Assembly: GCA_013399875.1 (NCBI GenBank)
Contig: VXAZ01003887.1
Span: forward strand, 1,345,855-1,409,854
Direction: 5' to 3'
Source: Gymnorhina tibicen
Taxonomy: Eukaryota > Chordata > Aves > Passeriformes > Artamidae
DNA length: 64,000 nucleotides
This document shows, in pieces, positions 26,038-39,200 of the stretch; within the stretch, counting starts at the first letter, position 1, and each line of letters starts with the position of its first letter. A model generated the notes under the pieces. The model was not told where the DNA came from and did no database searches. It worked only from the letters and a program-made list of their open reading frames with translations. The position numbers and the translations under genes were made by a program.

Positions 26038-26365
26038 CTGAATGAACCAGGGTTCTTTAAATCAAAGAAAAGTCCCAGCTGGGACACAACAGCATCCTTT
26101 AAGTACAACCAAGCTGTCACACAGAGAAAGGAAATAATTTCCATGTCCATGATAGACTGGACAGGAAGTAATTGTGGAGAAGTAAAGGATGAGAATGTAA
26201 TTGCAACAGTGACAATTTGAAAGATTTAGGTTAGATATTAGGAAAACCATAAAGAGGATAGAGATTCACTAGAAGAGATTCACTGAGGTGGCAGTGGAAT
26301 TGCCATTAAAGTAGGTCTTTAACAACAGGCCAAAAGCAAACATCCTTCAGGGTGCATAGTCTGAC
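26038..26365 (+). mobile_element. Old CR1/L3-like LINE, 3' part
   Basis: The blocks gaatgaaccagggttcttta, actggacaggaagtaattg, gatttaggttagatattagg, ggtggcagtggaattgcc and ggtctttaacaacaggcc, then caaacatccttcagggtgca, reproduce in order the 3' end of old CR1 lineages (GLF, DRTRGN, FRLDIRK, HWNRLP equivalents). It is diverged with many indels and carries no open frame across it. Confidence 0.7.
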
Positions 26366-27492
26366 TTTCAGTCAAGCAGAAAACTGCTGCCTTGCAGCCA
26401 CATCTATCTCTGCTCTGTAAGGCATGTCTACCACAGCAGTTTCCATGCAGGTCCCCACAGTCCCCAGTGCTCTCTTTCAGTCCTGGTAACTACAGAGAAA
26501 ACAGTTTTTCACATGTAACTCACCCTCTAAAAGTGGGCAGCGTGAGCTTTATTGACTGATGGATGTAACAACACAGATGTCAAACCTACTAGTACATAGT
26601 GCAGAGACCTGTGATGTCCAAGCATCAGTTGGCTCCTACCAGCCTGGATTCTGTTACATGTGCCCTCCCTGGGCCATATTTACATGAATTATTGCATTCT
26701 ACTTCAATTTATGCAAGTGGGGAGAACTACATAACACAGCAAGTTCAAAGGGAGCACTGCCATGAGCTTGAACAGCACAAGATGTCAAAAAAAGCGCAGT
26801 CCTTAGTACCCTGGAAGGCTCCTAAATGTTATCTTGCTTCAGCTGTGCGCAGATGGCCCTTATCTATGCTAAGGAGGAACAGGACTTTTTCTAACCAGGC
26901 AGCAAGATGCTTCAAGGCAGTTGCTTCACCCCTGGTATCACGGCTCTAGAAGAAGCAGCAAGAGAAGCAGGACAAAAAAAATATATGTATATATATAGCT
27001 ACAGACTGTTTGTGCAGAGTTACCACAATGCTGTTCACTTTCTCTGTGCATGTGTACTATGGATCTACTTCTTCATTTCCCTGAGGTGTGAAGATGAACA
27101 TTCAGGGCTACAGCATGGCTCCAGCAGTGCAAGAGCTGGCACTGGCTTGCTGGGATTTTGGCTGTGTACTCCCCTGGATGCTCTATGCCCCAGTTCCCTG
27201 GGCTGCAGCCCACAGCCTGCTTGGTTAAAGGCATTAGCTGTGAAAGACTATATTATGCTGTGGTAGATAGAAGTAGTCCAGCTTCATTTTGAATCACAAC
27301 TTCTAAATCACTGTCAAGAGTCTCATTGAACTGCCACTTGTTCAAGGTGGGAAGGAGAATGCTTTTTAGTAAGATAATCTTAATTCCTGCCCTGGATGAT
27401 GCCAGCAGTAGCCACAGCTTGAGGCATGATGACAACTGTGAAGTCCTTTGTTGGTCCGTGGCTTGTAACAATATGTATGTAACTCCCTCAGG

Positions 27493-27560
27493 CTTTATGA
27501 GGATTAATTAGCTAATGTTCATGAAGCTTTGAAGATAAAATATACTCTGTAAGTGTTAAA
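27493..27560 (+). repeat. Possible ancient SINE/L2-type 3' fragment
   Basis: tatgaggattaattagctaa, then gttcatgaagctttgaagat and ctgtaagtgtt, resemble the tail shared by MIR3/L2-type elements (gaggattaaatgagataatg, gtaaagcgctttgaagat, tatataagtgc). The match is short and diverged. Confidence 0.35.
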
Positions 27561-29287
27561 GAATTGTTGTCCTGATGTGTCATCAGGATATCAAGGATAG
27601 CCTGCTCTGCAAGGCACAGTCATTCAGGTGATCCCACACAACAAGCTATTTTTTCCCCACTTCTTCTAAAGTTGAAACTTGATTGGGGAATTATTTCAGT
27701 GAAAGATGCAAGAGTCTTCTTTCTCACCCAAGGCTCCCCTCACTTACAAGGGCCGTGTCCCAAGCCTATGTCCTGAGCCATGCTCCTAAAAGATTTATTT
27801 AAGCTTTCCAACACACTTTATTGCAGAAGAAATCACACTGCGAGGTTGCCAAGAAAAGCAGATGCAGGACACCTAACCCCACCTTCCTTTTCCACAGCAA
27901 CAACATGCTGTATTAGTGCAAACAGACACCTCTGTGAAGCAGCTTCTGGGGAATGAGGATGCAATTGGAACAGCTTTGAAGCTCGGTTTGTGGTTTACTG
28001 CTCAGGTCCAGCCATACGCCACACAACAGTAATTTGCTTTCAGTTGCCTCTAGTATCTTTTCTCCAACAGCAACAGAAAATGAGGGATTGTCAGGTTTGG
28101 TGAACAATTCACCTATAAAAACATACAAAAACTTCAGAGAACGATAAGGGTACCTGTAGTATCTGTAGTATCCCTTCCTAGACAGTGGTCCACCACATTG
28201 GGGCTGGATACAAGTCACTGCTTTTGGAATATGACCTGGCTCCCTTCTGAGATGAAATCCCCCTCTTAAAATTTAAATTAATCTTCATTCACCCCTGTAT
28301 GCTTAACATTGGTTGTAACTCCAGAACAACTGTCAGCTCCAAAGCTTATGAGAAACTGGAAACACCATTTGATGAAAGAAAATGAGGAGGAAAAACGTCA
28401 AATCAAAACAAAACAAAAATCCAACACTTTTCTAAGCTTTCTGGGAGAAGCAAGCAAATTGTTTGACTGGTGGTGCAATGGAGGGCTTTCAAGTACTCCC
28501 CTAATTCTTAACATTCAGGGGGCCAGATTCTACACAGCTAAACAGGATCTGGAGGCAGGCATCAGGTGGTATATTTGGTGGTATCCTTTGGTAGCCAATT
28601 TCTACCAATACCATTGTAAGTCAGAAAACTACAGTCCCACCTTGACTTAAGCACTTAAACCCCTTTAGCTGTCCTTGGTTACTCTGAACCACAATTGATT
28701 ATTAGATTTAAAAATGGCAGAAAATTAAACATATGGATATTTTTTTCTAAAATACCCTCTGCTCTGGTTGGATGAACCAGTATTTTCTAAAGGAGAAGCT
28801 GGTTCATTAGGTTGTAACAATCCTTCTAGTTGGACATGGTTGGAGAACCTTAGGAAAGCTCTGGAAAGAAGGATGTGATTTTGTAAAATTCGGGGTAATT
28901 ATTCTTTCTCAGCTTCCCTGGGTGTAAGATTTAATATGTGAATTAGGCAAATGCATTTCATCCTTCTAACAGAAGTCCACAGAAATCTAGACAAAGATAT
29001 GAGATGATGTTACCAATATTGTAATTCACAAAATGTGTAATTTGGACAAAAACCAAAAGCTGAAGTGGAAATTTCCTGGTTTGTGTCTTTATCACACCAA
29101 ACCAGCTGCTTCAGGAAAAGTCGCCGATGCCAGTCTCAACATAATGGGCATCCAAAGGCAGAGGTGGCAGCACCACCTCCAGTGGCTGCTGGGAAGAGTG
29201 GTGCCTACACCACATGCACACAGTCATGCTGGAGGACTTCTGAGGCTTGTAAAGCACAGCTGCTTAAGAATTAGATGAAACTGCTTT

Positions 29288-29380
29288 CTGATTTTTTGGC
29301 GCTGATTTTTTGGCGCTGTTTTGTGGGTGGGGTGGTTTTTTTGTTTTTTTGGTTGTCTTTTTTTTTGTTTGTTTGCTTTC
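29288..29380. repeat. 14-bp tandem duplication and T-rich tract
   Basis: ctgattttttggcg occurs twice head to tail (29288-29301, 29302-29315). It is followed by a G/T run and then a T tract with single G or C breaks to about 29380. This looks like replication slippage in low-complexity DNA, or the decayed poly-A tail of a minus-strand retrocopy, although no retrocopy body was recognised beside it. Confidence 0.6.
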
Positions 29381-31624
29381 TGCTTAGCCTAGAGAAGGAA
29401 TAGCTCTGCTTCTTAAAGGGATCTCTTCAGAGCAGTTGCTGAATTGGAACTTCAGGCAAAATATCCTCCAGTCTTCTCTGGAGAGGAGGCTAATACATAA
29501 GCATAAGGTTTCATAATTTCATCTAGATAAAAGTCTTTTGACCTTCTGGTTCTGGACAAACAAGCCATGTTGCAGTGATACAAATTAAAAACTAGAGGCT
29601 TCAGCATTTTTTTAAAAAACTTGCAAAAATTAAAAGCTTCTTGCTTTAATAATCAGCTGTACAAATAAATTCACACAAGAGAAGGGAATAGCAGTAGCTA
29701 CAGAAAGAGAGTTAGACAGATGACCACTTGCTCTGGCTAATTGTTTATTTCACAAAGGGACTACCATGTGTTCTCTCAGCCAAAGTGACCCAGATAAAGC
29801 AAATCTGCATTTTGTAAATCTAACTGACTGAGACACAAAGCTAAAAATCCCAGCAGGGCTGTTTCAGCTACGGCAGCATTCCTCTTGCAGTTTCTGGTTT
29901 TTATTCCTATGCCATTCACATCTTTTCAGCTCCAAAATGCTCCCTATTTTTAGTACACAATTTGAATTAAAAATTAAACAAAATGGGAAATAGCAGACTG
30001 GAAATCACTGTCCCAAAGCACTGTATGATAATTGCAGACACACTATATGTCTTGGCCCCTTCTCTTTCTACCGAGTTGAATGCAAGTTTAATAGATCTTC
30101 CCTCCTTGCTCCTGTACTTGTCTGTTGTCCTTATTTTGCTCAGTATACTTGGTTATTTCCTTTGCTTTTATCTTCTCTTAGGAAATAATAGGAAACTTTC
30201 TCATAACACACTTGCTCTTGGGCTGATTCCTAATGTGCTTGCACCTATTGAAGCTCCTATTGACTAAAATGCTGAGGAGCAGCCAGAGGCAGGAGAGAAC
30301 AGGGAAGGACGGAAGAGGGAAAATAACTTTATAGAGATGAAAAATTTAAGTGGCACAAATAAAAGGCAAATCTGAAGCATAAAGCTTTTACCCATCCAAA
30401 TCTGCTTAGAACTTAACAAAAAGAGGCCATGAGGATACAATCACTGTTACTCACTGTTATTTATAAAGCACAGTAGCAATGTCTGGTGCTGCGCAGGTGA
30501 ATAAAAGGAGAAAAGTTGAAATGATGGAAATGCAGAGTAACTTCCTGAAGCAAGCAGTTATTCCATCAGTATAAATGCCTTCAAAATTGGGTTCATATTC
30601 TAAGAGATTACTAGCATTAGAGTCTGCTCCAGAGATGTCTGAAATCAGCAGAGATCTTTCAGGCTATTTTATCTGGCTTCTGATTAGTCTCTTAGCTTAG
30701 ACTAAAAACATGACAAGGGATAATAGAGCTGATAAACAAGGAACAGAGAAGGAAAGGTTTGCCGGAATATTACAGATAACTCTCATTAATTCACAAGAAT
30801 TAGGATGTCAAGTCCAAAATAGCTGCAAAATGTTTTAGCTAATATGTTCTTTCTAATCTTACTTTATTTTTAAAGTGGAATCTTTACACAAGTATCACCT
30901 TCACTGCTTAAATTTGCTACATTAGCCTTAAAATTACTGCATTCTTAGAATCCAAGGTCATCGAGGTTAATCGGCAAATAGCTCTGCCCAGAAACACCGC
31001 AGACATCTCTTTTGGCTATAAAATTCATCCAAGTTCAGACTCAGGGTTGCTGCATCACAGGGCCCAAGCCCATGGCAGCCATACACTCTGGCAGCTGATG
31101 CATTCAGTATTCTGACAGGCTGGCTCCCATCTCCCATGCCTCTTGTCTTTGCATGCAGGAACCTTTGAAGACATGCAGCCAGCATGTGTAGTGCCCCAAA
31201 TCTCCCTCATAGCCTCTGACAAGCATCCTGTTCACTTTGGGCTCTCATTACGCAGATGGCCCTTTCCATACGAACAGGTACCCTGTTACACAAAGGTGTC
31301 CAACTGAGAGGTCAGCTCAGAGCAATTTTCCTGAACGAGGTTCAGCCATCAAGCCATTCCTATATGTCTCCTCTAGACACGACTCCTTTATTGCCGTAGA
31401 CAACACAGCTCCCCTCAACTTGGCAAAACCCAGCACAGAGAAAAGAACCCCATCACAATTGCAAAAGATGCTATTGAAAGTCTGGGACACATCATTCCAC
31501 TCAGTGTAGGCAATTGCCAGACACAAAGTGTTTGCACTGATTACAGCTTTGCAAACTCCATTAGCAGCAGCATGCACTTATCAGTGGCCTGTTATATTCT
31601 GCCCAAAGGAGTCCAGTGCTATGT

Positions 31625-31870
31625 TGTCATGGTTTAGGAATGGTATTCTCCCATTTAGTGTTCCCACCAAAACACTCTAAACCATGCGCCACTCGTTCAC
31701 TCCCTCCTTCCCTTCTCCCTCCCTTGTTGGGGCTGGAGAGGAGAACTGGAGTCCCAAAAGGCAAAGATCACAGGTTGAGATAAGAACAATTTACTGGAAA
31801 CAGCAACGAAATAAGAAAACGAACAGTAACAGCAACATTAATAACAAAAGCTCACAATCAGCTTAACTGG
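31625..31870 (-). mobile_element. Avian endogenous-retrovirus LTR fragment (solo, diverged)
   Basis: It starts at tgtcatggtttaggaatgg and contains ccactcgttcactccctcc, ggctggagaggagaactgg and aggttgagataagaacaatt, followed by a run of aacagcaac and aacattaataac words. In my memory of bird genomes this order (tgtcatggttt, cactcactccctcc, ggagaa, gggttgagataagaacagtttaat, aac/aat repeats) is the 3' end of a widespread avian LTR read on the opposite strand. The U3 side past 31870 is not recognisable, no internal retroviral genes follow, and no target-site duplication was found. It has no coding capacity. Confidence 0.65.
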
Positions 31871-32980
31871 AGTTCAATCCTAAGTGCCCTGCTGAAGAGG
31901 CAGCACATTAGCAGGAACATTCAACACCTCACAAACAGGGCAGGTGTTTCTCCTTGCCTCTGAAGGCACATTTGGAAGGTGTGGATGAGTTGGATGAAGT
32001 CAGCTTGGTGCTTCTGGCACCTGTATCACTCTTAGGACTTAGGCTTGGACACTGTCCATCTTCTCCACACCAGTACAGGTTTAGCTGCTTGCAAACATAC
32101 TGCAATGAACATCCAAACATGCGGAAATGGCAAATGCAAGTGGGCTGCTGAGAAAGGGTGGGATCAACTTCAAGATGATAAGAAAGTGCAAAGGTAGTCA
32201 GAGAGACCCTTCACCTGCTTAACCTTTTCAAGACAAAGCATATGGTTCGTAAATTCCTGATGGGTTTGGTAGTAGTGGGTGAAGATCTCTTTTATTGCAG
32301 TTAGCATGTGCACACCACTGCATGTAGAAAGTGCATGGAATGATATATTCTGCATGCTCAGAGGTAATTTTCCAAACCTGAGTATCTTGGTCACATGAAA
32401 AAGTCAAGTTATAACAATGTGCACAAGGTGTTTGGACCATGTGCTGAAGCCATAGCCCCACTCTGTCAGGCCTGCCATACATGAACTTCCCTGTGAACCA
32501 AGGGCTAATGCCTTTACTTAAAGAAATAGCATAATGCACATGAATATGTCCTACAATTTTGACAAAGAAATTAAATTTGAAGTTAAAGAAAGTAACAAAT
32601 TAAATTTGAAAAAAAAAAAAAATTATTGGTTCTCAAGGACACTAAGTGCCAAGGCAGTCTCTACACTGTGGGCATAAGCACTTTGCAGTGAGCCCTTTCA
32701 TCTGGTCCCGGGCTTACTGGGATGGTTCTCCACAACTGTCTCTGGCCTTTTACATACCCAGTTTTCTTCACATGGAAAGTAGTATGTGAAGGAGGAGGAG
32801 CTTGTACCTCTGCCTAGGGCTCTCAGAGCAGACACAGGTGTAGTTCAGTGGACCAGCCATAGGGGTGTGGAAAACACAAGATGCTGGCATGTTGACTCAG
32901 GCTATTTCTAGAGCTACAGAAACACCATAAAGACAGAAACAGTTCAGTATTCAGACTCGTATTTGATATGCAAAACTTGA
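31871..32980. other. Intergenic; possible LTR remainder, poly-A tract
   Basis: The first few hundred bases may be the unrecognised rest of the LTR. A 14-base A run lies near 32609-32623, preceded by a repeated aaattaaatttgaa (about 32569 and 32598). No exon was seen. Confidence 0.4.
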
Positions 32981-33047
32981 ATCATAGAATCATTAAGGTT
33001 GGAAAAGAACCTCTAAGATCATCAAGTTCACTGATCTATATTCCTTA
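32981..33047 (-). mobile_element. CR1 LINE, very short 3' fragment
   Basis: atcatagaatcattaaggtt followed by ggaaaagaacctctaagatc and atcaag is the reverse complement of the CR1 3' terminus. Similarity fades after about 60 bases, so the insertion was strongly 5'-truncated or its remainder (perhaps to about 33085) has decayed. Confidence 0.85.
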
Positions 33048-33149
33048 ATGGGCATGTTCCTTGGTCACTATAAAACTGCCCCTTACAAAATCACCTGTGC
33101 AAGAAGCACTTCAGAAACACTAGCACAGTGTCCAGGATGGGGAGATATT

Positions 33150-33225
33150 GCTGGGCCTATTTCACAGAGCAGCATGTGAAGGTACATAAAGGTGAGTGAA
33201 CCTATCACAGCAGAGAATTCAGGCT
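33150..33225 (-). repeat. Possible MIR-like SINE fragment
   Basis: gcctatttcacagagcagc, then gaaggtacataaaggtgagtg and tatcacagcagagaattcagg, follow the inverted MIR core (cctattttacagatgagg, cacagagaggttaagtg, gtcacacagc). Identity is weak, so I hold this loosely. Confidence 0.35.
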
Positions 33226-36200
33226 TGTGCTTACCTATACATAACATTATGGACCATACAAGAGCAGAAGAATTGTTTTGCCCAGGGTAATGAATAAAGA
33301 AGGGAGTTTTTTACAGGTGGTTTAATGGAGAGATAGGAGTGTGTTTGCTTTAGTGCCACCCATCGAGGGCCAGTGCATGGGTATCACAATGCAGCTTCCT
33401 CAATCTGTTCAGCCCTAAGAGCATGGGCACAGCTTCTGCAGGGCATCCAGGTCATGCTTCACATGCTCAGCATCACTGCCATCACTGTTAGGTGTGTCTT
33501 GGGGTATCTTTTTCCTGCACTTTTCCCTACAGTGGACTCCTACAAGTGGGATTAGAAGGAGAACCTCACGGCAAGCCTTCCTTGGCAAGGAGAAAGACCT
33601 CTCCTGCGTTCTGGGGTGCTAGGGAGCTTCTGTGGGGCTCCCAGGCCATGCAGCATGTCCTGCAATTCAGTCCCTACATGGCTATGTCCATCTTTGCTTC
33701 CTCCTCACCCCGAGCAGGGACCTGCAGACACTGGCACATGACCCATGATGCTGTTGGCCAAGGGATGAAATGTGCTCAATGCACCAAATCTCAGCCTTGT
33801 CCCCAAGGCAAAGACATGCACAAGAACCAGGAAAAGCAAAAGCACAGGGTGATAAGGCCTTAATTAGTGCTGCTTCTCCATGCAACCTTCTGGGTAAATG
33901 GCTGAACTTTACTGCTGAGCTTTCAAAGATGTCAAGCTACCAAATCCACTTCTGGGTATTTAGGTTAAACTGATCTGGTCTGATTTTCATAAGTGGAAAG
34001 TATCTGGGAGTCCCACTTCAGCTCAACACATGGAATCACTTTAAATAAAAATATGGATTCTGTGTTTTTGTGCTTTCAAGATATTCACTCACTCTTCACC
34101 TTTCGTTTTATGCTTGAGATGTCATTTGAACAATAAGAGAAAATATCCGCTCTTCTTCTATTCTTTAATGTGTTTTGAATAGTATTCTTTCCTGTTCCTG
34201 TAAAAGCAATGTTAAAGAGACAAATCTAACAAATAATTGAGATAAAAGATGCTTCACACAATCAGAGATCAACATGCATGTTTTTAGGGACTTTCTTTTA
34301 TAATTCCTTCAACTGAAATGTGTTTAAACACAAGTATGTTCTGATAACATTTTCTAATTGAACATGAAAACATTATTTTATTGAAACATCAAAGCCTAGA
34401 AGTAACATTGACAAGGAACAGATACAAAAAGAAGTTCAATATTACTAAATGCAAAAACGTAAAAACTAAAAAAAAAAGGGTTAAGTAAAAGACCTGATCC
34501 CAGTTTTCTAAGGTGCAGTGTCACAAAAAAAGACAATTGGAATTGTAAAATGTGTTGTCTGATATGATTATTTCTCATTGCATAGAAATACAGAGAAATC
34601 TCTATTTTAGAATTCATTAGGTTAAAATTCAGTACTCCATCCCTCTGCTTAACAGTAGCAACTTATATTTTATCTTTTATTTCATACATACTCTTATTTT
34701 TTGTTTAGTACCATTTTTAAATTACTATTTTCATTGCATAAACCTTAAGGAATTGTTCCTTTTAATGTGTTTTATGCCAAAATGTTATGTGTTTTTTTAT
34801 TGCAAAACCCAGGTTTTGAGTACTTCTGAAGAACATATACATACATTAGCAATGGCCACATGGAAAAATGTGCACTCTCGTTAGTCTGACTGAGGCCATG
34901 GTCACAAATCACTCCGTTGAGTTCATTGTCCATTCTCAGCTTATTCACAGAGTTATTGTTTGAGGTGCTTCAGCCAAGAAATGTAAAGGCCTTCCTGACA
35001 ATGTCAGAAAAATAACCAAGAGAAATAACGTAGCAGATGTAAGGAGTTTGCCTGCACGGAGTAAATATTCATCTGCATGTCTGCAGGTGAAATTACCCGC
35101 ATGGCTTTTCAGGAGGGTAGAGGGAGGGAATCACATCTGTTCACTAGCTTGCAGTCAATTCAGAAATAAGAAGTATGCCTGCTGGGCTCTCCTAACACAC
35201 CTTAACAGAGCCATAATAAAGTGTTATGTGAGCAGACGTTGATACTGACTGACCTGGAGCACAAGTGCTAGCAGTTTTAAGGAAGCTGAGCTTGTATATG
35301 CTGGAAGGAACTTTTGAAATTCCCACCTATATTTTCTCAGTTGTGCCTAAATCTTATAATTTGCCTCTGGAACTGAATCAAACCACAGAGAGCAATTTAG
35401 GCTCATTGTGGTAATGGACAAATTGATGTTGCCTGAGGACAGCAAATGCTCCAACTGCCCAGGAATTTAAGAAGCATCTCACACTTGCTGTGAGAAGCTG
35501 AAGTGTGGATTTTTAAGCTGTAGAGCTTGGCAAACTTTGAAGAGGCTTGAAAATTGGATTGATTGAGCTTCACACACGAGACCATTATTCTTATAAAATT
35601 CATTCATTGTTTCCAATAAACAGATTGTTGTGAGAACAGAAAAGTAAAGTGCGTTGACAAGAAGAAGGAGCAGCAAGAAGTACACATTGGCTGACTTCTG
35701 TAAATCTGACAAGAATTACTCTTTTGAAAATAGGAGTCAGATTCTTAGCTGCGGGATAAAAAAGGCTCAATTCCACTGGCTTCAACATAATTGTGCTGTC
35801 AGAGCCATCTACCACTGTGTCATAGTCACAAGACACTCTTGTACTATTATCACAGATTCCTCATTTATCTAGTATGGGCAAGGAGACTGAAGGGCTGGAT
35901 ATGGTGGGGAGGTAAGTACAAAGCAGAAGGAGGGAGAAAAAAAAACTATAGGGAAAGAAAGGAATGCAGTGAAAGAGCCCAAGCATCTGCAATGCTAGCC
36001 ACTGTCTAGGTGTGATTGCTTTGACTACTCATGGTTATCATGGGTTTTAGAGGAGCCACACCACAAACTTGAAAGGTGTACCCTCAGACCAGCTTTCTTC
36101 AGGGCATTGGGAGTGGGAAGCCTGTCTTCCCAGAAACTCATCTAACACCCTGGTGTCAGAGTACACAGAAGGAATCCAGATAAGCAGAAGCCATCTTGTC

Positions 36201-39200
36201 AATCTGGAGGGGACCAGAGATTGCAAGGAAGAGAGAGATGGATGCAGCATTGCTGGTTTCATGGGGGCTAGCAGGGAAACTAGTCTCAGTTCATACAAGA
36301 AGTGAGATTGCAGGAATGAGTAAAAGGAAAAGAGCTTGGCCCAGCAGTGTTCAAGGACTGTCTATAGGAAGGGCCAAAGCAGGGATTTAGCACCAGGAAG
36401 AAGGGTAAAAAAGGGGCCCAGCTGGAGCCTGCAGGACACCAGCAGGCTTGTGTGGCCATTGGGACAGCAGCAGAGGGCACCAGGAGCAGATACAGCCACT
36501 GCAACAGAGGCCTTCCCTGTGCTCAGATGCCCCATGCTCTAAATGGCCTTGCTGCCCTTCTCTCCAGATGTTCCTCTTCCCATCATCGACTTCCCATAGT
36601 CAAGGCCTCACCACAGTGCCAACATTCCCCTCATCCTGCTAATTCTACAGGAGTCCTGCATTTCTCTGTGTTGCCCTTATCCCATGGCTTTTCCTTTCTA
36701 GCCACCCTCGCCTAGCCACGGGTTAACAGGGAGATCTGGTGGGCTGGAAGCATCAGCAGTGCCTGGAGCACCCACAATGACCATGTCATGTGCCTGTGCT
36801 GCCAATTTTGGCTTCTTAGGACCAGGCCCTATCATCAGCTGGAGGCTCAGGAATGAGCCTAATGACCCATGTTCCATATAGAGCACCAGTGCCTGGAAGC
36901 TGAGTGGTGGGTACAAAGGGTAGAGGCTTTCTCATGGCTCTGTGTGGGGGCGAAGTAGGCCACCAGGCTTGTCACAAACCTAAAACGGGCAGCAGAGAGA
37001 ATTTTTTTTGAGAGGTACTACAGCGTGCCAGTTGTCAGCCCAAGGAAACGGTGAGCTGCAGTTCAGAGCAAATGAGTGCTCTCATGGCTCTGAGTATCCA
37101 GTAGATGGCCCAGTGTGGTTGTTCAGCCAAGGACGACCAGGGACTGCAGCCTGTTGTCCATCTGTACCTGCCAGGCTCCAGCCAAAGCAACTCCCCGCAG
37201 GAACCTGCACTGATGTTCACTCTCATTTTGCCAGACAAGGAGGGGGAGATGATGAAGAAGTGGTACAAAGCTCTGTCTTAAGGCAGATAATTAGTGTCAA
37301 CGAATTCCTGTTTTCCTGTAAGAGCTGTGACTGATTGCATCAAACTCCTCTGGCAGACAAAATCTGAAGAGTACAATATAAAAAATGCATATTATGCAGA
37401 GCCATGCCTGTCTTATCGCTCTCCTACCTGAGGCACATCCTGTGTGCCACTGACTTCATTTATCCTTTATGTGATTGAGAACTTATTTTAAAGAAACACC
37501 CACTATCTAACTGAGAAATATCAATTCATATGGATACCTACACTCAAGCATCAAATATTGAACCCCTTGTCTACTGAATTCAATGCCTGAGAAAGGCAAA
37601 TTTGGATCTGAATAAAAGCCTCTTGCATATTTGTCTGACTCTAACAAATCTCCACGAAATAGTAATGTGCCTGTCTAACTATCTACTTGCACATTAAAAC
37701 TTCACACTAGTTTTTCTAACACATATGGCTGGACTTTAGGAGCAGCAACTTGTGAGTAGTTCTCAGTGCAGCAAGGCATCAAGAGCCTGTGAGCATTTTA
37801 ACTCTTGGAGTGTAATACTCTACACTTCTCCCAGCCCACACATTGTTAATTACTTCTCTCTGCCTTAAACATATGAGAAAAGAAAAGGTAGAGAAATGGG
37901 ACTGGGTGAAGGTTATCCACCATCCGTCTCGCTTTCAGCTGTGAAATGCTGCGTGTGCTAGGGGTTGTATTTTTGATAAGCCTTCAGATACAGGGAATTT
38001 TTCCCATCCTGTGAGGAACATAGTCTGATCACAGACACTTCACTTCCTTTATTTAGGAAAACCTTCCAGCAACTTCAATGGGAATTTGAGGAAATGCCTT
38101 AGGCTTCCCCAGCTGCAGGCTCCAGTGCCTTAGCGATGTGGAGTTGCACGTAGTGTATTTGCCATGTCTGAGTCACACCAGATGATGTAGTCAGAAGATT
38201 GTTTTGAATTTGTAGGCAATTTAAGAATAAAATTGCATTGAATGAAGCATTAGCTTAATCAAAAAGCCAAATGATGCTGAAGTTATCAAGCATCTCTCAG
38301 CTACGAACAAAACTGTGTTATTCCTTCTCTGTGCTTATTTTCTCTCTTTATGTCCCCTGCATTAATTTCCCTTGGGTTTCCTACCCCTCAGTGCTGTCTG
38401 GTGAGAAGTCTTGCATTTGGCCCCTGTTACATGATCCTCCAACAGCCTGTTGACAACAGACATAATCAGCCCAAATGGGAGGCAAAAGATAATCCTGGGA
38501 AATGACAGCTGCTAACATCCCATTTGATAGTCTTCAGCATGTGCTAATAATTGTTTTCAACACATGCCAAAGAAACGCAGTGCAAACACGGCTGTAGAGT
38601 GGGCACACATGAGACCTGAAGAAATTATTGCAAAATCTTCTACCAAATGATAAATAGGCAAAGAATCATTATAGATAATTCCTTGCTGACATATACGAGC
38701 AGACGGATCCTGGTCCATTTCTGCCCTCAATTACATGGTGCAGTGGCCAGGCAATTTAAGGGGGATGGCACCTGTGTTAGCAATGGCACCCTGGATCCTC
38801 CATACATTATAATTACAGGGTAAGTTTTGAAACATGCCTAAGCACATCTTAGATTTAATTCTGTGAATGAAACATATTAAACACGGTGATTTTTAAAAAA
38901 TTATTCTATTTGTATATCTAATAAAGTCAATCTAATAATTACACTAATATTATTAATTTAGCAACTACAAAGTGTGTAGCATTTTGTCACAGAAATGTGT
39001 ACATTTTTGAGTTTCACATTCCTTGGAGCACTTACCTTAGTCTAGTGAATGGTCTTATGGTCTTTCATCTCCTCAGCCTTTTAGAGGATGTATTGGATTA
39101 GAAGCAGCTGTAACTTACCCTTACTGTAAAAACATTGAAGTGACTTGGTTTATTTGGAGATCAGTTTGTTCATCTACATGTATTAGCCTTAAGAAAGGGG

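Larger units (their letters stand above)
26366..31624. other. Intergenic, no gene recognised
   Basis: The stretch holds a T-rich low-complexity tract at 29333-29380 preceded by a 14-bp tandem duplication at 29288-29315, a short direct repeat (ctgtagtat twice) near 28154, and diverged SINE-like words at 27493-27560 and about 30445-30490. Open frames of up to 119 codons lack domain features. Confidence 0.5.

Noticed and set aside
29983..30267. 94-codon frame with a hydrophobic stretch like a membrane helix
   Set aside because: AT/T-rich DNA gives Leu/Phe/Ile-rich frames; there are no family motifs and no supporting structure.
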